Assembly (NCBI RefSeq): GCF_019704555.1 | Contig: NZ_AP024745.1 | Location: 3,108,501 to 3,172,500 of the forward strand | DNA: 64,000 nucleotides | From: Actinoplanes sp. L3-i22 | Lineage (GTDB): Bacteria > Actinomycetota > Actinomycetes > Mycobacteriales > Micromonosporaceae | Reading direction: 5' to 3' | Program-made: the position numbers and the translations under genes | Notes under the pieces: model-generated | Told to the model about the DNA's origin: nothing | The model's database searches: none | Seen by the model: the letters and a program-made list of their open reading frames with translations, nothing else | Shown here: piece by piece, positions 7,674 to 16,662 of the stretch | How the letters are laid out: every line of letters starts with the position of its first letter | Numbering within the stretch: position 1 is the stretch's first letter

Positions 7674-9962
7674 CTACTGGACGACCTCGACCTCCAGCGC
7701 CGCCCGCTCCTCCAGCGCCGCGTCGATCAGGGCCGCCGGGCCCGGCTTGGCGAAGTAGTAGCCCTGCGCGTACCGGTAGCCGAGGGCCTCCAGCCGCACC
7801 GCCTGCTCGTAGGTCTCGACGCCCTCGGCCACCGCGCGCAGCCCGAGCGTCGCCGCGATCGTGCTCAGCGAGGTGGCGATCGCCTCCTGCTCGGCGGTGC
7901 CGTTCAGCTCGTCGATGAACGACTTGTCGACCTTCAGCGTGGTGACCGGGCAGGTCCGCAGCAGCGTCAGCGACGACTGCCCGGTGCCGAAGTCGTCCAG
8001 GGCCACCCCGACGCCGAGGCCGCGCAGCTCGTGGACGGTGCTCAGGGCCGCGCCGCCGCCGAAGACCGCGGTCTCGGTGATCTCCAGCGTGATCTTGTCG
8101 GGGTCCAGCCGGTACCGCGCCATGATCGAGGCGACCTGGTCCGGCAGCTCCGGGTCGAGCAGCTGCCGGGCCGACACGTTGATGTTGACCCGGGGCGCGC
8201 CGGCGCCGTACCGCGACTGCCACCGCGCCGCGTCGGCGCAGGCCGTCTCGATCACCCAGAGACCCAGGTCGAGGATCATCCCGGTCTGCTCGGCGACCGG
8301 GATGAACTCGACCGGGGAGACCGGCGGCCCGTCCGGCGGCGACCATCGGATCAGCGCCTCGACCCCGGTGATCCGGCCGCCGGGCAGCTCCACGATCGGC
8401 TGGTAGGCCAGGCGGAACTCGCCCATCTCCAGCCCCCGGCGCAGCGCCGCGGCCAGGTCGGCGTCGTGCTGCGCGGTGTCGTCGAGCTCGGCGGTGTGCT
8501 CCTGGAAGTGGTTGGCGCCGGCCCGCTTGGCCGACTTGAGCGCCAGCTCGGCCCGGCGCAGCAGGTCCGGGACCGCCTCGTCGCGCCCGGCCGCCACCCC
8601 GACGGTGACCGTGACCAGCAGGTCGTGCCCGTCCACCTGCAGCGGCTGCCGGAACGCGCGGACCAGCCGCTCGCCCAGGTGCCCCGCGTCGCCGGGGACC
8701 AGGATGCCGAACTCGTCGCCGAGCAGCCGGGCGACGAACGCGTCCGGGCCGAACGTCTCGGCGATCCGGGCCGCGGCCGCCCGCAGCAGCGCGTCGCCCC
8801 GCTCGTCGCCGAGCCGGTCGTTGAGCGTGCCGAAGCCGTCCAGGTCGCCGACCGCGACCGCGCCCGGCTCGGTGCGCTCCTGCAGGGTGGCGGCGAACAT
8901 CCGCCGGTTCGGGAGACCGGTCAGGTCGTCGTGGTTGGCCCGCTCCTCCAGCTGGTCGAGCAGCACGGTGTTGTCCGACAGGGCGGCGATCTGGCGGATC
9001 ACCACGAGCGTGATCAGCACGACCGAGCCCCCGGCCAGCCCGGGCGGCAGGTACCCGAGGTGCAGGGTGACGAAGATCAGCATGCCGACGGTGATCGCGA
9101 CGGCGGCGTACGGCACCACGTTGATCCGGCGCCACCGGCGCAGCCGGCCGGCGTTCCTCGGCCGGGCCGGCCGCCCGACCGAGCGGATCTGCGAGTGCGC
9201 GGCCAGCGCGAACATGAGCCCGAGCGGCGCCAGCACGATCGCCGTGACGCTCAGGTGCGGGAAGCCCTGGAACACCGGGTAGAGCAGCCAGGAGATCGGC
9301 GGGAGCAGGCCGGCCGGGGCGAGGAACCAGAGCGCCGGGCCGTGCACCGGACCCGCGCCGGTGATGCCGACCCGGATCACCGCCAGGATCGCGGTGACCG
9401 CCGTGACCAGCATGATCAGCATCATGCTGACGTGCAGCCCGGGCATCACCGGCCCGGCCCCCGGCGGGACGCCCCCGCCGATCGGGAAACTGCCCACGAA
9501 GTGTGTGATGAGCAGCGCCGCGGCCACCCCGACGACCGCGATGTCCAGGCAGGTCGCCAGGTTCGCCCGCCAGGTGCGCCGGGGGCGGGGGAGCCGGGCC
9601 ATCGCGTACCCGGCGATCGCCACCGACCCCAGGTAGCAGCCGGCGCTGAACATGTTCATCGAGCTCAGGTGCCCGGCGAGCACGGTCTGCGTGGCGTGGC
9701 TGACGGTGCCGGCGGTGAGGACGGCGGTCGCGACCGTCAGCCGCCGCCAGAACCGCCGGGCGCTGCCCGGGCTCACCGCGGCGGCGACCCGGGCGGACCA
9801 CGTCGCGGTGGCGGTCGCCGCGATCGCGGCCGGCCAGAGCAGCCAGGCCGGGGCGTCGCCGAACAGCCCGGCGACGGCCAGGAGCGCGGTGAGCGCGACC
9901 CAGACCGCGGCCAGGAGCACGAGACGCGCGGCCACCAGGGCCGGTCCTTCCGTGCGTCGCAT
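7674..9962 (-). CDS. Membrane-bound GGDEF-EAL cyclic-di-GMP protein
   Basis: A 762-residue protein: about eight to nine membrane segments (residues 10-330), a GGDEF domain (about 345-495) and an EAL domain (about 510-745). The EAL side keeps the phosphodiesterase residues: VEALIRW, NVSARQL, LEITE, ALDDFGTG, LKVDKSFI, AEGVET, QGYYFAKP. The GGDEF motif reads LGDEF and no RxxD inhibitory site is seen, so cyclase activity may be lost or weak. The likely role is degradation or sensing of cyclic-di-GMP in response to a membrane signal. It stands alone, 43 bases upstream of the methyltransferase unit on the same strand. Confidence 0.93.
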   Translation of the reverse strand: MRRTEGPALVAARLVLLAAVWVALTALLAVAGLFGDAPAWLLWPAAIAATATATWSARVAAAVSPGSARRFWRRLTVATAVLTAGTVSHATQTVLAGHLSSMNMFSAGCYLGSVAIAGYAMARLPRPRRTWRANLATCLDIAVVGVAAALLITHFVGSFPIGGGVPPGAGPVMPGLHVSMMLIMLVTAVTAILAVIRVGITGAGPVHGPALWFLAPAGLLPPISWLLYPVFQGFPHLSVTAIVLAPLGLMFALAAHSQIRSVGRPARPRNAGRLRRWRRINVVPYAAVAITVGMLIFVTLHLGYLPPGLAGGSVVLITLVVIRQIAALSDNTVLLDQLEERANHDDLTGLPNRRMFAATLQERTEPGAVAVGDLDGFGTLNDRLGDERGDALLRAAAARIAETFGPDAFVARLLGDEFGILVPGDAGHLGERLVRAFRQPLQVDGHDLLVTVTVGVAAGRDEAVPDLLRRAELALKSAKRAGANHFQEHTAELDDTAQHDADLAAALRRGLEMGEFRLAYQPIVELPGGRITGVEALIRWSPPDGPPVSPVEFIPVAEQTGMILDLGLWVIETACADAARWQSRYGAGAPRVNINVSARQLLDPELPDQVASIMARYRLDPDKITLEITETAVFGGGAALSTVHELRGLGVGVALDDFGTGQSSLTLLRTCPVTTLKVDKSFIDELNGTAEQEAIATSLSTIAATLGLRAVAEGVETYEQAVRLEALGYRYAQGYYFAKPGPAALIDAALEERAALEVEVVQ

Positions 9963-10045
9963 GCTCCACCGCCGTTCGCCGTTTGGTTGCAGATCAGGTG
10001 ACCTGCCAGATCGGCGTATCGAGCGGCAAACTGAGGAAGAAAAAA

Positions 10046-10089
10046 GTACGGGCGTGACGCGTTCCCCCCGGATCGCGTCACGCCCGTAC
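10046..10089 (-). terminator. Intrinsic terminator of the alpha-glucosidase gene
   Basis: Perfect 16-bp stem, GTACGGGCGTGACGCG with its complement, 12-base loop, followed on the minus strand by a run of six T. It lies 45 bases after the alpha-glucosidase stop. Confidence 0.9.
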
Positions 10090-10133
10090 CCCGCCCACCC
10101 GCACCGTCCGAGGGTGGCCGGGTTGATTTCAGC

Positions 10134-11822
10134 TCAGAGCTGCCACCACACCGTGGTGTCCGGCGGCAGCACGACCTCGTCCGGTCCGGCCTCGACCGGC
10201 CCGCTGGCGAGCAGCAGCTCGCCGGGGCGGCCCAGGGTCACCGGCCGGTCGCTCATGTTGACCGTGCAGCGGAACACCGGCGCGCCGGCGACCGCCCGCT
10301 CGAAGGCGAGCACCCCGGCCGGCGCGGTCACCCAGCGCAGGTTGTCGATCGGCTGCAGGGCCGGGCTGTCCCGGCGGACGGCGAGCGCCCGGCGGTACAG
10401 CTCCAGCGTCGAGTCCGGCACGCCGGCCTGCGCGGCCACGCTCAGCCCGGCCCAGGACGCGGGCTGCGGGAGCCAGCTGCCACCGCCGGCCGGGCCGAAG
10501 CCGTACGGCGCCACGTCCCCGCTCCACGGGATCGGCACCCGGCAGCCGTCGCGGTACCCGTCCTGGCCGTCGGCCCGGTGGAACGCCGGGTCCTGACGGG
10601 CCTCCGGCGGCAGGTCCAGGACCTCGGGCAGGCCCAGCTCCTCACCCTGGTACAGGTACGCCGAGCCGGGCAGCGCCAGCATCAGCGCGCTGGCCGCCCG
10701 GGCCCGCCGCAGCGCGGCCGCGTCGTCGACGGCGAGCGCCTTGCGGCCGGCCACCTCGCCCTCGCCGGTCTGCATCAGCCGGGTGGTGTGCCGGACCACG
10801 TCGTGGTTGGAGAGCGTCCAGGTGGTCGGCGCCCCGACCGCGCCCATCGCGGCCAGCGAGTCGTCGATCATCTGGCGCTGCTCGTGCGGGTTCCACGCGG
10901 TGCCCAGGTAGCTGAAGTTGAACGCCTGGTGCAGCTCGTCCGGGCGGACGTAGTGCGAGACCCGGGCCAGGTTCGGCGCCCACGCCTCGGCGACCGCGAT
11001 CCGGTCGCCCGGGTACTCGTCGAGGATCCGCCGCCACGCGCGGTAGATCTCGTGCACGCCGTCCCGGTCGAAGCACGGGCTCTCGCCGACGCCCAGCAGG
11101 TGCCATTCGGCGTCCGAACCGACGTCCGGCAGACCGTTCTCCTTGATCAGGCCGTGTGCCACGTCGATCCGGAAGCCGTCGACGCCCAGGTCGAGCCAGA
11201 ACCGGAGGATGGTCTTGAACTCGTCGCGGACCGCCGGGTGCTCCCAGTTGAAGTCCGGCTGCTCGGCGGCGAACAGGTGCAGGTACCAGTCGCCGGGGGT
11301 GCCGTCCGGGTTCGTGGTCCGGGTCCAGGCCGGGCCGCCGAAGATCGACGGCCAGTCGTTCGGCGGCAGCTCGCCGCTCTCGCCCTTGCCGGGGCGGAAG
11401 TGGTAGCGCTCGCGGAACAGCGAGCCGGGGCCCTCGGCGAGCGCCTTCTGGAACCACTCGTGCTGGTCGGACGAGTGGTTGGGGACCAGGTCGACGATCA
11501 CCCGCAGGCCGAGTGCGTGGGCGCCGGTGATCAGCTCGGAGGCGTCGGCGACGGTGCCGAAGATCGGGTCGACGGTCCGGTAGTCCGAGACGTCGTAACC
11601 CGCGTCCGCCTGCGGCGACGCGTAGAACGGGGAGAGCCAGACCGCATCAACCCCAAGATCTTTGAGGTACGGCAGTCGGGCCGTGATGCCCGGCAGATCC
11701 CCGATGCCGTCGCCGTTCGAGTCGGCGAAGCTGCGCGGGTAGATCTGGTAGATGACCGCATTGCGCCACCAGGAAGCCGGTGGCGCCTCGACGGTGGGCG
11801 GTGCGACCAATTGATCAGTCAT
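10134..11822 (-). CDS. GH13 alpha-glucosidase
   Basis: A 562-residue cytoplasmic enzyme of the oligo-1,6-glucosidase/alpha-glucosidase branch of GH13. The barrel motifs are intact: DLVPNHSS, GFRIDVAHG with nucleophile Asp220, AVAEAW with acid/base Glu279, and SNHDVVRH with Asp341. No signal peptide. It would release glucose from maltose, maltodextrins or isomaltose; the exact linkage is open. The neighbouring LacI gene and the CTTGCAG palindrome in its promoter suggest control like the maltose regulon of streptomycetes, and the sugar ABC transporter at 54.8-58.2 kb is a possible supplier of substrate. Confidence 0.93.
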   Translation of the reverse strand: MTDQLVAPPTVEAPPASWWRNAVIYQIYPRSFADSNGDGIGDLPGITARLPYLKDLGVDAVWLSPFYASPQADAGYDVSDYRTVDPIFGTVADASELITGAHALGLRVIVDLVPNHSSDQHEWFQKALAEGPGSLFRERYHFRPGKGESGELPPNDWPSIFGGPAWTRTTNPDGTPGDWYLHLFAAEQPDFNWEHPAVRDEFKTILRFWLDLGVDGFRIDVAHGLIKENGLPDVGSDAEWHLLGVGESPCFDRDGVHEIYRAWRRILDEYPGDRIAVAEAWAPNLARVSHYVRPDELHQAFNFSYLGTAWNPHEQRQMIDDSLAAMGAVGAPTTWTLSNHDVVRHTTRLMQTGEGEVAGRKALAVDDAAALRRARAASALMLALPGSAYLYQGEELGLPEVLDLPPEARQDPAFHRADGQDGYRDGCRVPIPWSGDVAPYGFGPAGGGSWLPQPASWAGLSVAAQAGVPDSTLELYRRALAVRRDSPALQPIDNLRWVTAPAGVLAFERAVAGAPVFRCTVNMSDRPVTLGRPGELLLASGPVEAGPDEVVLPPDTTVWWQL

Positions 11823-11845
11823 GGCGTGGAACGCTAGCAGGCAAC

Positions 11846-11857
11846 TAACACGTGTTA
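11846..11857. promoter_or_regulatory. 12-bp palindrome before the alpha-glucosidase
   Basis: TAACACGTGTTA is a perfect palindrome with central CG, 24 bases upstream of the alpha-glucosidase start. Together with the second palindrome 23 bases further upstream it probably marks the operator region for the LacI-type protein, or a second regulator. Confidence 0.5.
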
Positions 11858-11880
11858 CATAGCTGGACGGCTGCTTTCTT

Positions 11881-11898
11881 GCTGCAAGTTCTTGCAGC
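11881..11898. promoter_or_regulatory. MalR-type operator
   Basis: GCTGCAAGTTCTTGCAGC is a perfect 8-bp inverted repeat around TT. The half-site CTTGCAG is the motif known for MalR-type LacI regulators of maltose genes in Streptomyces. A half-site match, GTTCTTGCAG, recurs at 12978-12987 inside the first codons of the LacI gene. Confidence 0.65.
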
Positions 11899-11905
11899 CG
11901 TTCCG

Positions 11906-13045
11906 CTACGCCGGTTTTGTGGCTGAATCGCGCACAATCAGCGACGTGCCAAGTGTCTGGTGCGGATGCTGGTCCTCACCCCGGATCGCCGAGATGAGGA
12001 AGTCCGCGGCGATCCGGCCCTTGGTCACGATCGGCTGCCGGACCGTGGTCAGTCCCGGACGGAACCAGGCCGACTCGGACAGGTCGTCGAAGCCGGTCAC
12101 CGACACGTCGCCGGGGACGTCGAAGCCGAGCTCGCGCAGCGCGTCGACGGCGCCGTAGGCGAGCACGTCGGAGAGCGCCAGGATCGCCGTCGGGCGCGCC
12201 GCCATCAGCCCGGCCGTCGCCCGGTAGCCGTCGCCGCGGGTCGCCGGCACCTCGGCCAGCGTCACGTCGGCCATGGTCATCCCGACGTCGGCGAGCGCGT
12301 CCCCGATCCCGGCCAGGCGCCGCCCGAGCGGCCCCTGGTAGCCGCGGGTGGCCACGTCCGGACCCGGGTCGATGGAGAGCACCGCGATCTGCCGGTGCCC
12401 GAGTTCCAGCAGGTAGCGGGCCACCTCCCGGGCCCCGCCCCGGTCGTCCACCTCGACGTGCGGGGCGCCCTCGTGCCGGTCCGAGTCGATCAGCACGAAC
12501 GGGATCCCGCGCCGGTCCAGCTCGGCCACCTCGCCCCGGTCGATCTCCAGCCCGCAGACCACGAAGCCGTCCACCGCGGCGTACGGGATCGCCTTGAGCA
12601 CCGAGTCCCGCAGCGGCGGGGTCAGCAGCAGGGTGTAGCCCTCCCGGTCGCAGACCTGCCCGGCGCCCATCAGGAATCTCGCGTAGTACGGGTTGTCCAG
12701 GATCTGCGCCAGCCGCTGCGGCAGCAGCACCCCGATCGAGTTCGTCGTCCCGGCCTGCAGCATCCGCCCGAGCGTGCTCGGCGTGTACCCGAGCTGCTCG
12801 GCGGCGGCCAGGATCCGCTCCCGGGTGGCGGCCGAGATCCGCTGCGGATTGTTGAACGCGAACGACACCGCCGACCGCGACACCCCGGCCGCCGCGGCGA
12901 CGTCGCTGGAGGTGGTTTTGCCGCTTTTAATGGGATTCTGCGTCGCCGGTTTTGCTTCGCTCTTGAAAATCTTGGCGGTTCTTGCAGGGGCCGTTCTCGG
13001 GCGCTTGGAAGGCGTGTTCACGGCCTTCTTCGGCGGCATCGGCAC
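11906..13045 (-). CDS. LacI-family transcriptional regulator
   Basis: A 379-residue LacI/GalR regulator with an unusual Lys/Pro/Thr-rich N-terminal extension of about 45 residues, followed by the helix-turn-helix (TSSDVAAAAGVSRSAVSFAFN) and the hinge (LGYTPSTLGRML), then a periplasmic-binding-protein-like effector domain (SIGVLLP onward). It lies directly upstream of the alpha-glucosidase on the same strand and probably represses it through the palindromes at 11846-11898. A matching half-site inside its own 5' coding part hints at autoregulation. The inducer is probably an alpha-glucoside. Confidence 0.92.
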   Translation of the reverse strand: MPMPPKKAVNTPSKRPRTAPARTAKIFKSEAKPATQNPIKSGKTTSSDVAAAAGVSRSAVSFAFNNPQRISAATRERILAAAEQLGYTPSTLGRMLQAGTTNSIGVLLPQRLAQILDNPYYARFLMGAGQVCDREGYTLLLTPPLRDSVLKAIPYAAVDGFVVCGLEIDRGEVAELDRRGIPFVLIDSDRHEGAPHVEVDDRGGAREVARYLLELGHRQIAVLSIDPGPDVATRGYQGPLGRRLAGIGDALADVGMTMADVTLAEVPATRGDGYRATAGLMAARPTAILALSDVLAYGAVDALRELGFDVPGDVSVTGFDDLSESAWFRPGLTTVRQPIVTKGRIAADFLISAIRGEDQHPHQTLGTSLIVRDSATKPA

Positions 13046-13070
13046 TCCCCGGGTCGGCGCTCACCATAAC

Positions 13071-15035
13071 TCAGGACGCCGGCCGGTCACCGCGTCCCAC
13101 GTCGCCCAGGAACCGCGTGATCACCTTCCGCAGCTCGGCCGGCGGCTCGGCCAGGCAGCGCGCCAGCTCACCGGCGGCCGACGTCTTGCCGTAGCCCTCC
13201 TTGAGGAAACGCAGGAACACCGCCCGCAGAACCTCCTCGCCGGGCGCCAGCAGCCGCCAGTCCGCCTCCCAACGCGCCTCGATGTCGGCCCGGACCCGCT
13301 CCCACTCGGCCCGGATCCGGGCCTCGATCTGCTCGCGATCGAGCACGTTCGCCATCACCGCGGTGACCATCTCGTCGACGGAACCGACGTTCCTGGCGAG
13401 CCGGCCCCGGGACTGGTTGTCGACCAGCCGCATCACGGGCAGGCACGCGGCCACCGACTTGATGATCACCTTCGGCTTCTGCTCGTCCGCTGCCTCCCGC
13501 ACGGCGGTCGCGACCTCGGCCGGATCGGCCTCGACGCCCCGGCCCGCGAAGAAGGTCGTCAGCGCGGCCGGGTCGAGCAGGTAGTTCTCGATCTCCCGGC
13601 GCTCCAGGACGTGAACGGCCTTCTGGGCCCGCAGCTTTCGCAGCTCTTCGTCGGGGAGCTCATCGTGGTCGCGGAGGTACAGGACAGTCCGGTCGAGGCG
13701 GTCCGCCATCCGGATCCACTCGTCCAGCATTCCGGCGAACCGGGCGTTGCTCCCGCCCTGCCCGACGATCACGGCGTTGCGTGGGTCCTCGATCAGCTCG
13801 GGCCACCAGGCCGCCAGGACGTCTCGGTCGCTCGGACCCTCGACCAGCAGGATCCGCTCCGCCGACAGCACGTCACTGGTCCGGACGCCGAGCGCGGCCA
13901 GCACGTCGGCCAGCCCGGGATCGGCCCGGGTGATCGTGGAGGCGCCGGCTGAACGCCGTACCAAATAGGTCAGATTTTGATCGTTTCCGCTGTCCAGGAA
14001 GATCGGCGAGTGCGTGGTCAGGACGAACAGCCGGTCCTGGGACCAGCGGCGGAACATGCCCAGCATGGCTCGCTGCGCGGCCGGGTGCAGGGCCGTCTCC
14101 GGTTCCTCGATCGCCACGAAACCGGCCTGCGGCTGGGCCTCGCCGACCAGCGCGGCGAGCAGCACCTGCTCGACGCCGGTGCCCAGGTCCCGCAGGTTGT
14201 GCCGGTGCTCGGGGAACTCGGCGTCCTCGAAGGTGACCGCCAGCCCGGTGTCGTCCACCGAGGTACGCAGCGTGCCGACCTCGGGCAGGACCGTTGCGAC
14301 CAGCGCCTGCAGACGTTCCCAGGCACGCGATCTGTTGGTCTGCAGATCGTGCAGGACGGCCGCCAGGTTCTGTCCCGAGTGCTCCAGATCGTGGGCGAGC
14401 TCGAACGGCTGGGACCTCGGGGCGCCACCGCGCGCCGCGGGAAAGTGGAAGTAACTCCTACGCCAGTGCAGGAGAAGCTCGGCAAGCCCGGAGAGTGGCC
14501 CTAGGAAAGGTGGCCGCACCAGATATGTGACGTCGCTGCCTGCGGGCGCCTGAGCCAGAATTTCATCCAAGGGCCCCGCTCCCTGGCGGGCGACCCGCAG
14601 GAACGCATCCACTTTTCCGGCGCGGTTGAGCTCGATGATCGAGGCCTTGAGCTCACCGTTGTTGGCGGATGAGGCGACCTGAATCGCCCGCACCGGGCCG
14701 GCCCGGCCGCTACTGAAAGTCCACTCGACCCAGTCGTCGATGCCCGATGCGATCCTTGCGGCGAGACCGACGGGCGGCGTCTCGCCTCGGGGCGCTATCA
14801 GTGCCCGGTCGGCCTCGGTCAGTGCGAAACGAGCGCGGATCCGGAGCTGGCCGCCGGCCATGTGCCGGATGCTGTTCGGGGTTTCGAGGCCGGCGACCAC
14901 GTCGAGTGCGGAGAGCAGGCTGCTCTTGCCGACACTGTTCGGGCCGGCCAGCATCACCAGGCCGGTCGCCGGGAAGTCGATCGTCGTGTCGCGGAAGGCG
15001 CGGAAGTTCTCCACGGTCAGGCGCTGCAGGTGCAC
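13071..15035 (-). CDS. OLD-like AAA ATPase with Toprim domain
   Basis: A 654-residue protein. Residues 1-50 carry an SMC/RecF-type N-terminus with Walker A GPNSVGKSS (31-39); Walker B is AIEEPETALHP (about 308-318) with the H-loop His342 in TTHSP. A Toprim domain follows (LLVEGPSDRD with Glu399 and Asp403; LRDHDE with Asp456 and Asp458). This is the OLD family layout: ATPase plus Toprim nuclease. OLD proteins serve in phage interference or DNA repair. No UvrD-like partner (GajB) or toxin gene is adjacent, so this would be a class 1, single-gene OLD. Start GTG at 15035 without strong ribosome binding site. Confidence 0.88.
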   Translation of the reverse strand: MHLQRLTVENFRAFRDTTIDFPATGLVMLAGPNSVGKSSLLSALDVVAGLETPNSIRHMAGGQLRIRARFALTEADRALIAPRGETPPVGLAARIASGIDDWVEWTFSSGRAGPVRAIQVASSANNGELKASIIELNRAGKVDAFLRVARQGAGPLDEILAQAPAGSDVTYLVRPPFLGPLSGLAELLLHWRRSYFHFPAARGGAPRSQPFELAHDLEHSGQNLAAVLHDLQTNRSRAWERLQALVATVLPEVGTLRTSVDDTGLAVTFEDAEFPEHRHNLRDLGTGVEQVLLAALVGEAQPQAGFVAIEEPETALHPAAQRAMLGMFRRWSQDRLFVLTTHSPIFLDSGNDQNLTYLVRRSAGASTITRADPGLADVLAALGVRTSDVLSAERILLVEGPSDRDVLAAWWPELIEDPRNAVIVGQGGSNARFAGMLDEWIRMADRLDRTVLYLRDHDELPDEELRKLRAQKAVHVLERREIENYLLDPAALTTFFAGRGVEADPAEVATAVREAADEQKPKVIIKSVAACLPVMRLVDNQSRGRLARNVGSVDEMVTAVMANVLDREQIEARIRAEWERVRADIEARWEADWRLLAPGEEVLRAVFLRFLKEGYGKTSAAGELARCLAEPPAELRKVITRFLGDVGRGDRPAS

Positions 15036-15178
15036 CGTCGCATCGGATCACAGTGGAATGCGGGTTCCAAGCGGCCTTTCGGGTGACGGGCCGGTCGGCG
15101 TGACGCGGAGGCATGACTTGGCCGGGGGCGGGTATGAGGGGGGTCGAGACGGACTTCAACTCCTCCCGGAGGTGCGCG

Positions 15179-15352
15179 ATGGCTTTTGACGACAAGGTTG
15201 ACAACAAGGCCGAGGAAGTCGGCGGCAAGGTCAAGGAAGGTGTCGGCAAGGCCACGGACGACGAGCAGCTCGAGGCCGAGGGCAAGGCGGACCAGGCCAG
15301 CTCGCACGTCAAGCAGGCCGGCGAGAAGATCAAGGACATCTTCAAGTCCTGA
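15179..15352 (+). CDS. CsbD-family stress protein
   Basis: A 57-residue, highly charged, Lys/Glu-rich protein with the CsbD repeat pattern (DKVDNKAEEVGGKVKEGVGKA, then EGKADQASSHVKQAGEKIKD). CsbD-like proteins are abundant general-stress proteins, intrinsically helical, of unknown mechanism. The ATG at 15179 has GGAGG seven bases upstream; the longer open frame from 15113 has no support. It is monocistronic, closed by a hairpin. Confidence 0.92.
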   Translation: MAFDDKVDNKAEEVGGKVKEGVGKATDDEQLEAEGKADQASSHVKQAGEKIKDIFKS

Positions 15353-15366
15353 CGCACGGGTGCGGG

Positions 15367-15398
15367 AACGGGCCGGGGCCGCGAGGTCCCGGCCCGTT
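15367..15398. terminator. Bidirectional terminator, csbD-like / sulfite oxidase
   Basis: Perfect 11-bp stem AACGGGCCGGG with its complement and a 10-base loop, followed by TTTG. It sits between two converging genes. Confidence 0.8.
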
Positions 15399-15400
15399 TG

Positions 15401-16615
15401 TCAGGCCGCGGTCACCGGCACCCGGACGACCGCGTCGAACAGGTAGCCGAGCGTGTTCAACCGGGCCACCTCCGGCTGGGTGTCGCCGTGCACGTCGGTG
15501 GCCCGGGCCAGCAACTCGTAGGCGCCGGCCGCCGGCCGCCAGTCCAGCTCCCAGCGCTGCCACGCGCCGTCGTGCGACGGGCCGTGGAACCGGGCGGGCC
15601 GCCAGGTCGCGCCGCCGTCGGTGCTCACCTCGACCTTGCGGATCGGGCCGCCGGCCGACCAGGACCGCCCGGTCAGCCGAACCCGCCGGCCGGCCGTGAA
15701 CGTCGTCCCCGGGTCCAGCTCGAACGCGCTCTTGATCACCTGCCGGTCGAAGGGCAGGCCGTCGGCCGGGAACTCCGGGCCGAACAGGCGGTAGAACTGG
15801 GTGTTCCACGGGGAGAAGAGCGGCTCGGCGGAGACCTCGATCCGGCCCACCCACTTGATCGAGGCGATGCCGATCCAGTGCGGCACGATCACCCGGACCG
15901 GGGCGCCGTGGTCGGGCGGCAGCGGCTCGCCGTTCATCTCGTAGGCGAGCAGCACGTCGTCGAGCGCCTTGGCGAGCGGCATCGGGCGGCGCACCGGGCC
16001 CAGGTCGACGCCGCCGGTCACGTAGTTCGGGTCGAGGCCGCTGGGCTGCACGTCGACCGCGTCCCGGCGGAGACCCGCCCGGCGCAGGACGGTGGACAGC
16101 CGGACCCCGCGCCAGCGGGCGACGCCGACGGCGCCGAGGCCCCACGCCGTACCGGAAACGCTCTGGCCCTGCTGCTTGCTGTAGTAGCCGCGGCCGTTCC
16201 CGGCGCATTCGACGGTGACCGCGCGGGTCTCCGCCGGCAGGCGGCGAAGGTCTCGCAGGTCGAAGTGGGCGGCGTCGCCGCGCAGGCCGGAGCCGGAGAT
16301 CTCCAGATGCCACCCGGCGGCGTCGATGATCGGCGTGCTGGTGTGGTTGCGCACGAAGAAGCGGTCGATCGGCACGTAGTAGCCCTGGTCCTTCAGCGCC
16401 GACCAACGGGTTTCCGCGTTCGTGCCGAGGACGGTGAACAGCTCCGGCGGCAGCGGCTTCACGATCGGGCCGGCGGCCTGCGCCGGACTCGGCACGAGGC
16501 CGGCCACGCCGGCCGCCGCGGCCAGCGCGAACAGATCGCGGCGGGAGAATCCGCGGGCCCGGCCGGCCGCCCAGTCCCGCAGCCGGGACTCGTCATATCC
16601 AGACTCATCGATCAT
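15401..16615 (-). CDS. Exported sulfite oxidase-family molybdoenzyme
   Basis: A 404-residue protein with a twin-arginine signal (FSRRDLFALAAAAG, cleavage near AQA), a molybdopterin-binding sulfite-oxidase domain (about residues 60-270) and the C-terminal Mo-co dimerisation domain (about 280-400). The molybdenum-ligating Cys is in VECAGNGRGYY. No heme domain. Sulfite oxidation to sulfate is the family reaction; the divergent ssuD gene, 47 bases away, whose enzyme releases sulfite, supports this substrate. The electron acceptor is unknown. Confidence 0.9.
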   Translation of the reverse strand: MIDESGYDESRLRDWAAGRARGFSRRDLFALAAAAGVAGLVPSPAQAAGPIVKPLPPELFTVLGTNAETRWSALKDQGYYVPIDRFFVRNHTSTPIIDAAGWHLEISGSGLRGDAAHFDLRDLRRLPAETRAVTVECAGNGRGYYSKQQGQSVSGTAWGLGAVGVARWRGVRLSTVLRRAGLRRDAVDVQPSGLDPNYVTGGVDLGPVRRPMPLAKALDDVLLAYEMNGEPLPPDHGAPVRVIVPHWIGIASIKWVGRIEVSAEPLFSPWNTQFYRLFGPEFPADGLPFDRQVIKSAFELDPGTTFTAGRRVRLTGRSWSAGGPIRKVEVSTDGGATWRPARFHGPSHDGAWQRWELDWRPAAGAYELLARATDVHGDTQPEVARLNTLGYLFDAVVRVPVTAA

Positions 16616-16662
16616 GCCAGGGATCCTATCGAGTCCATGGGAATAATAGGTAGAGTCCGGGC

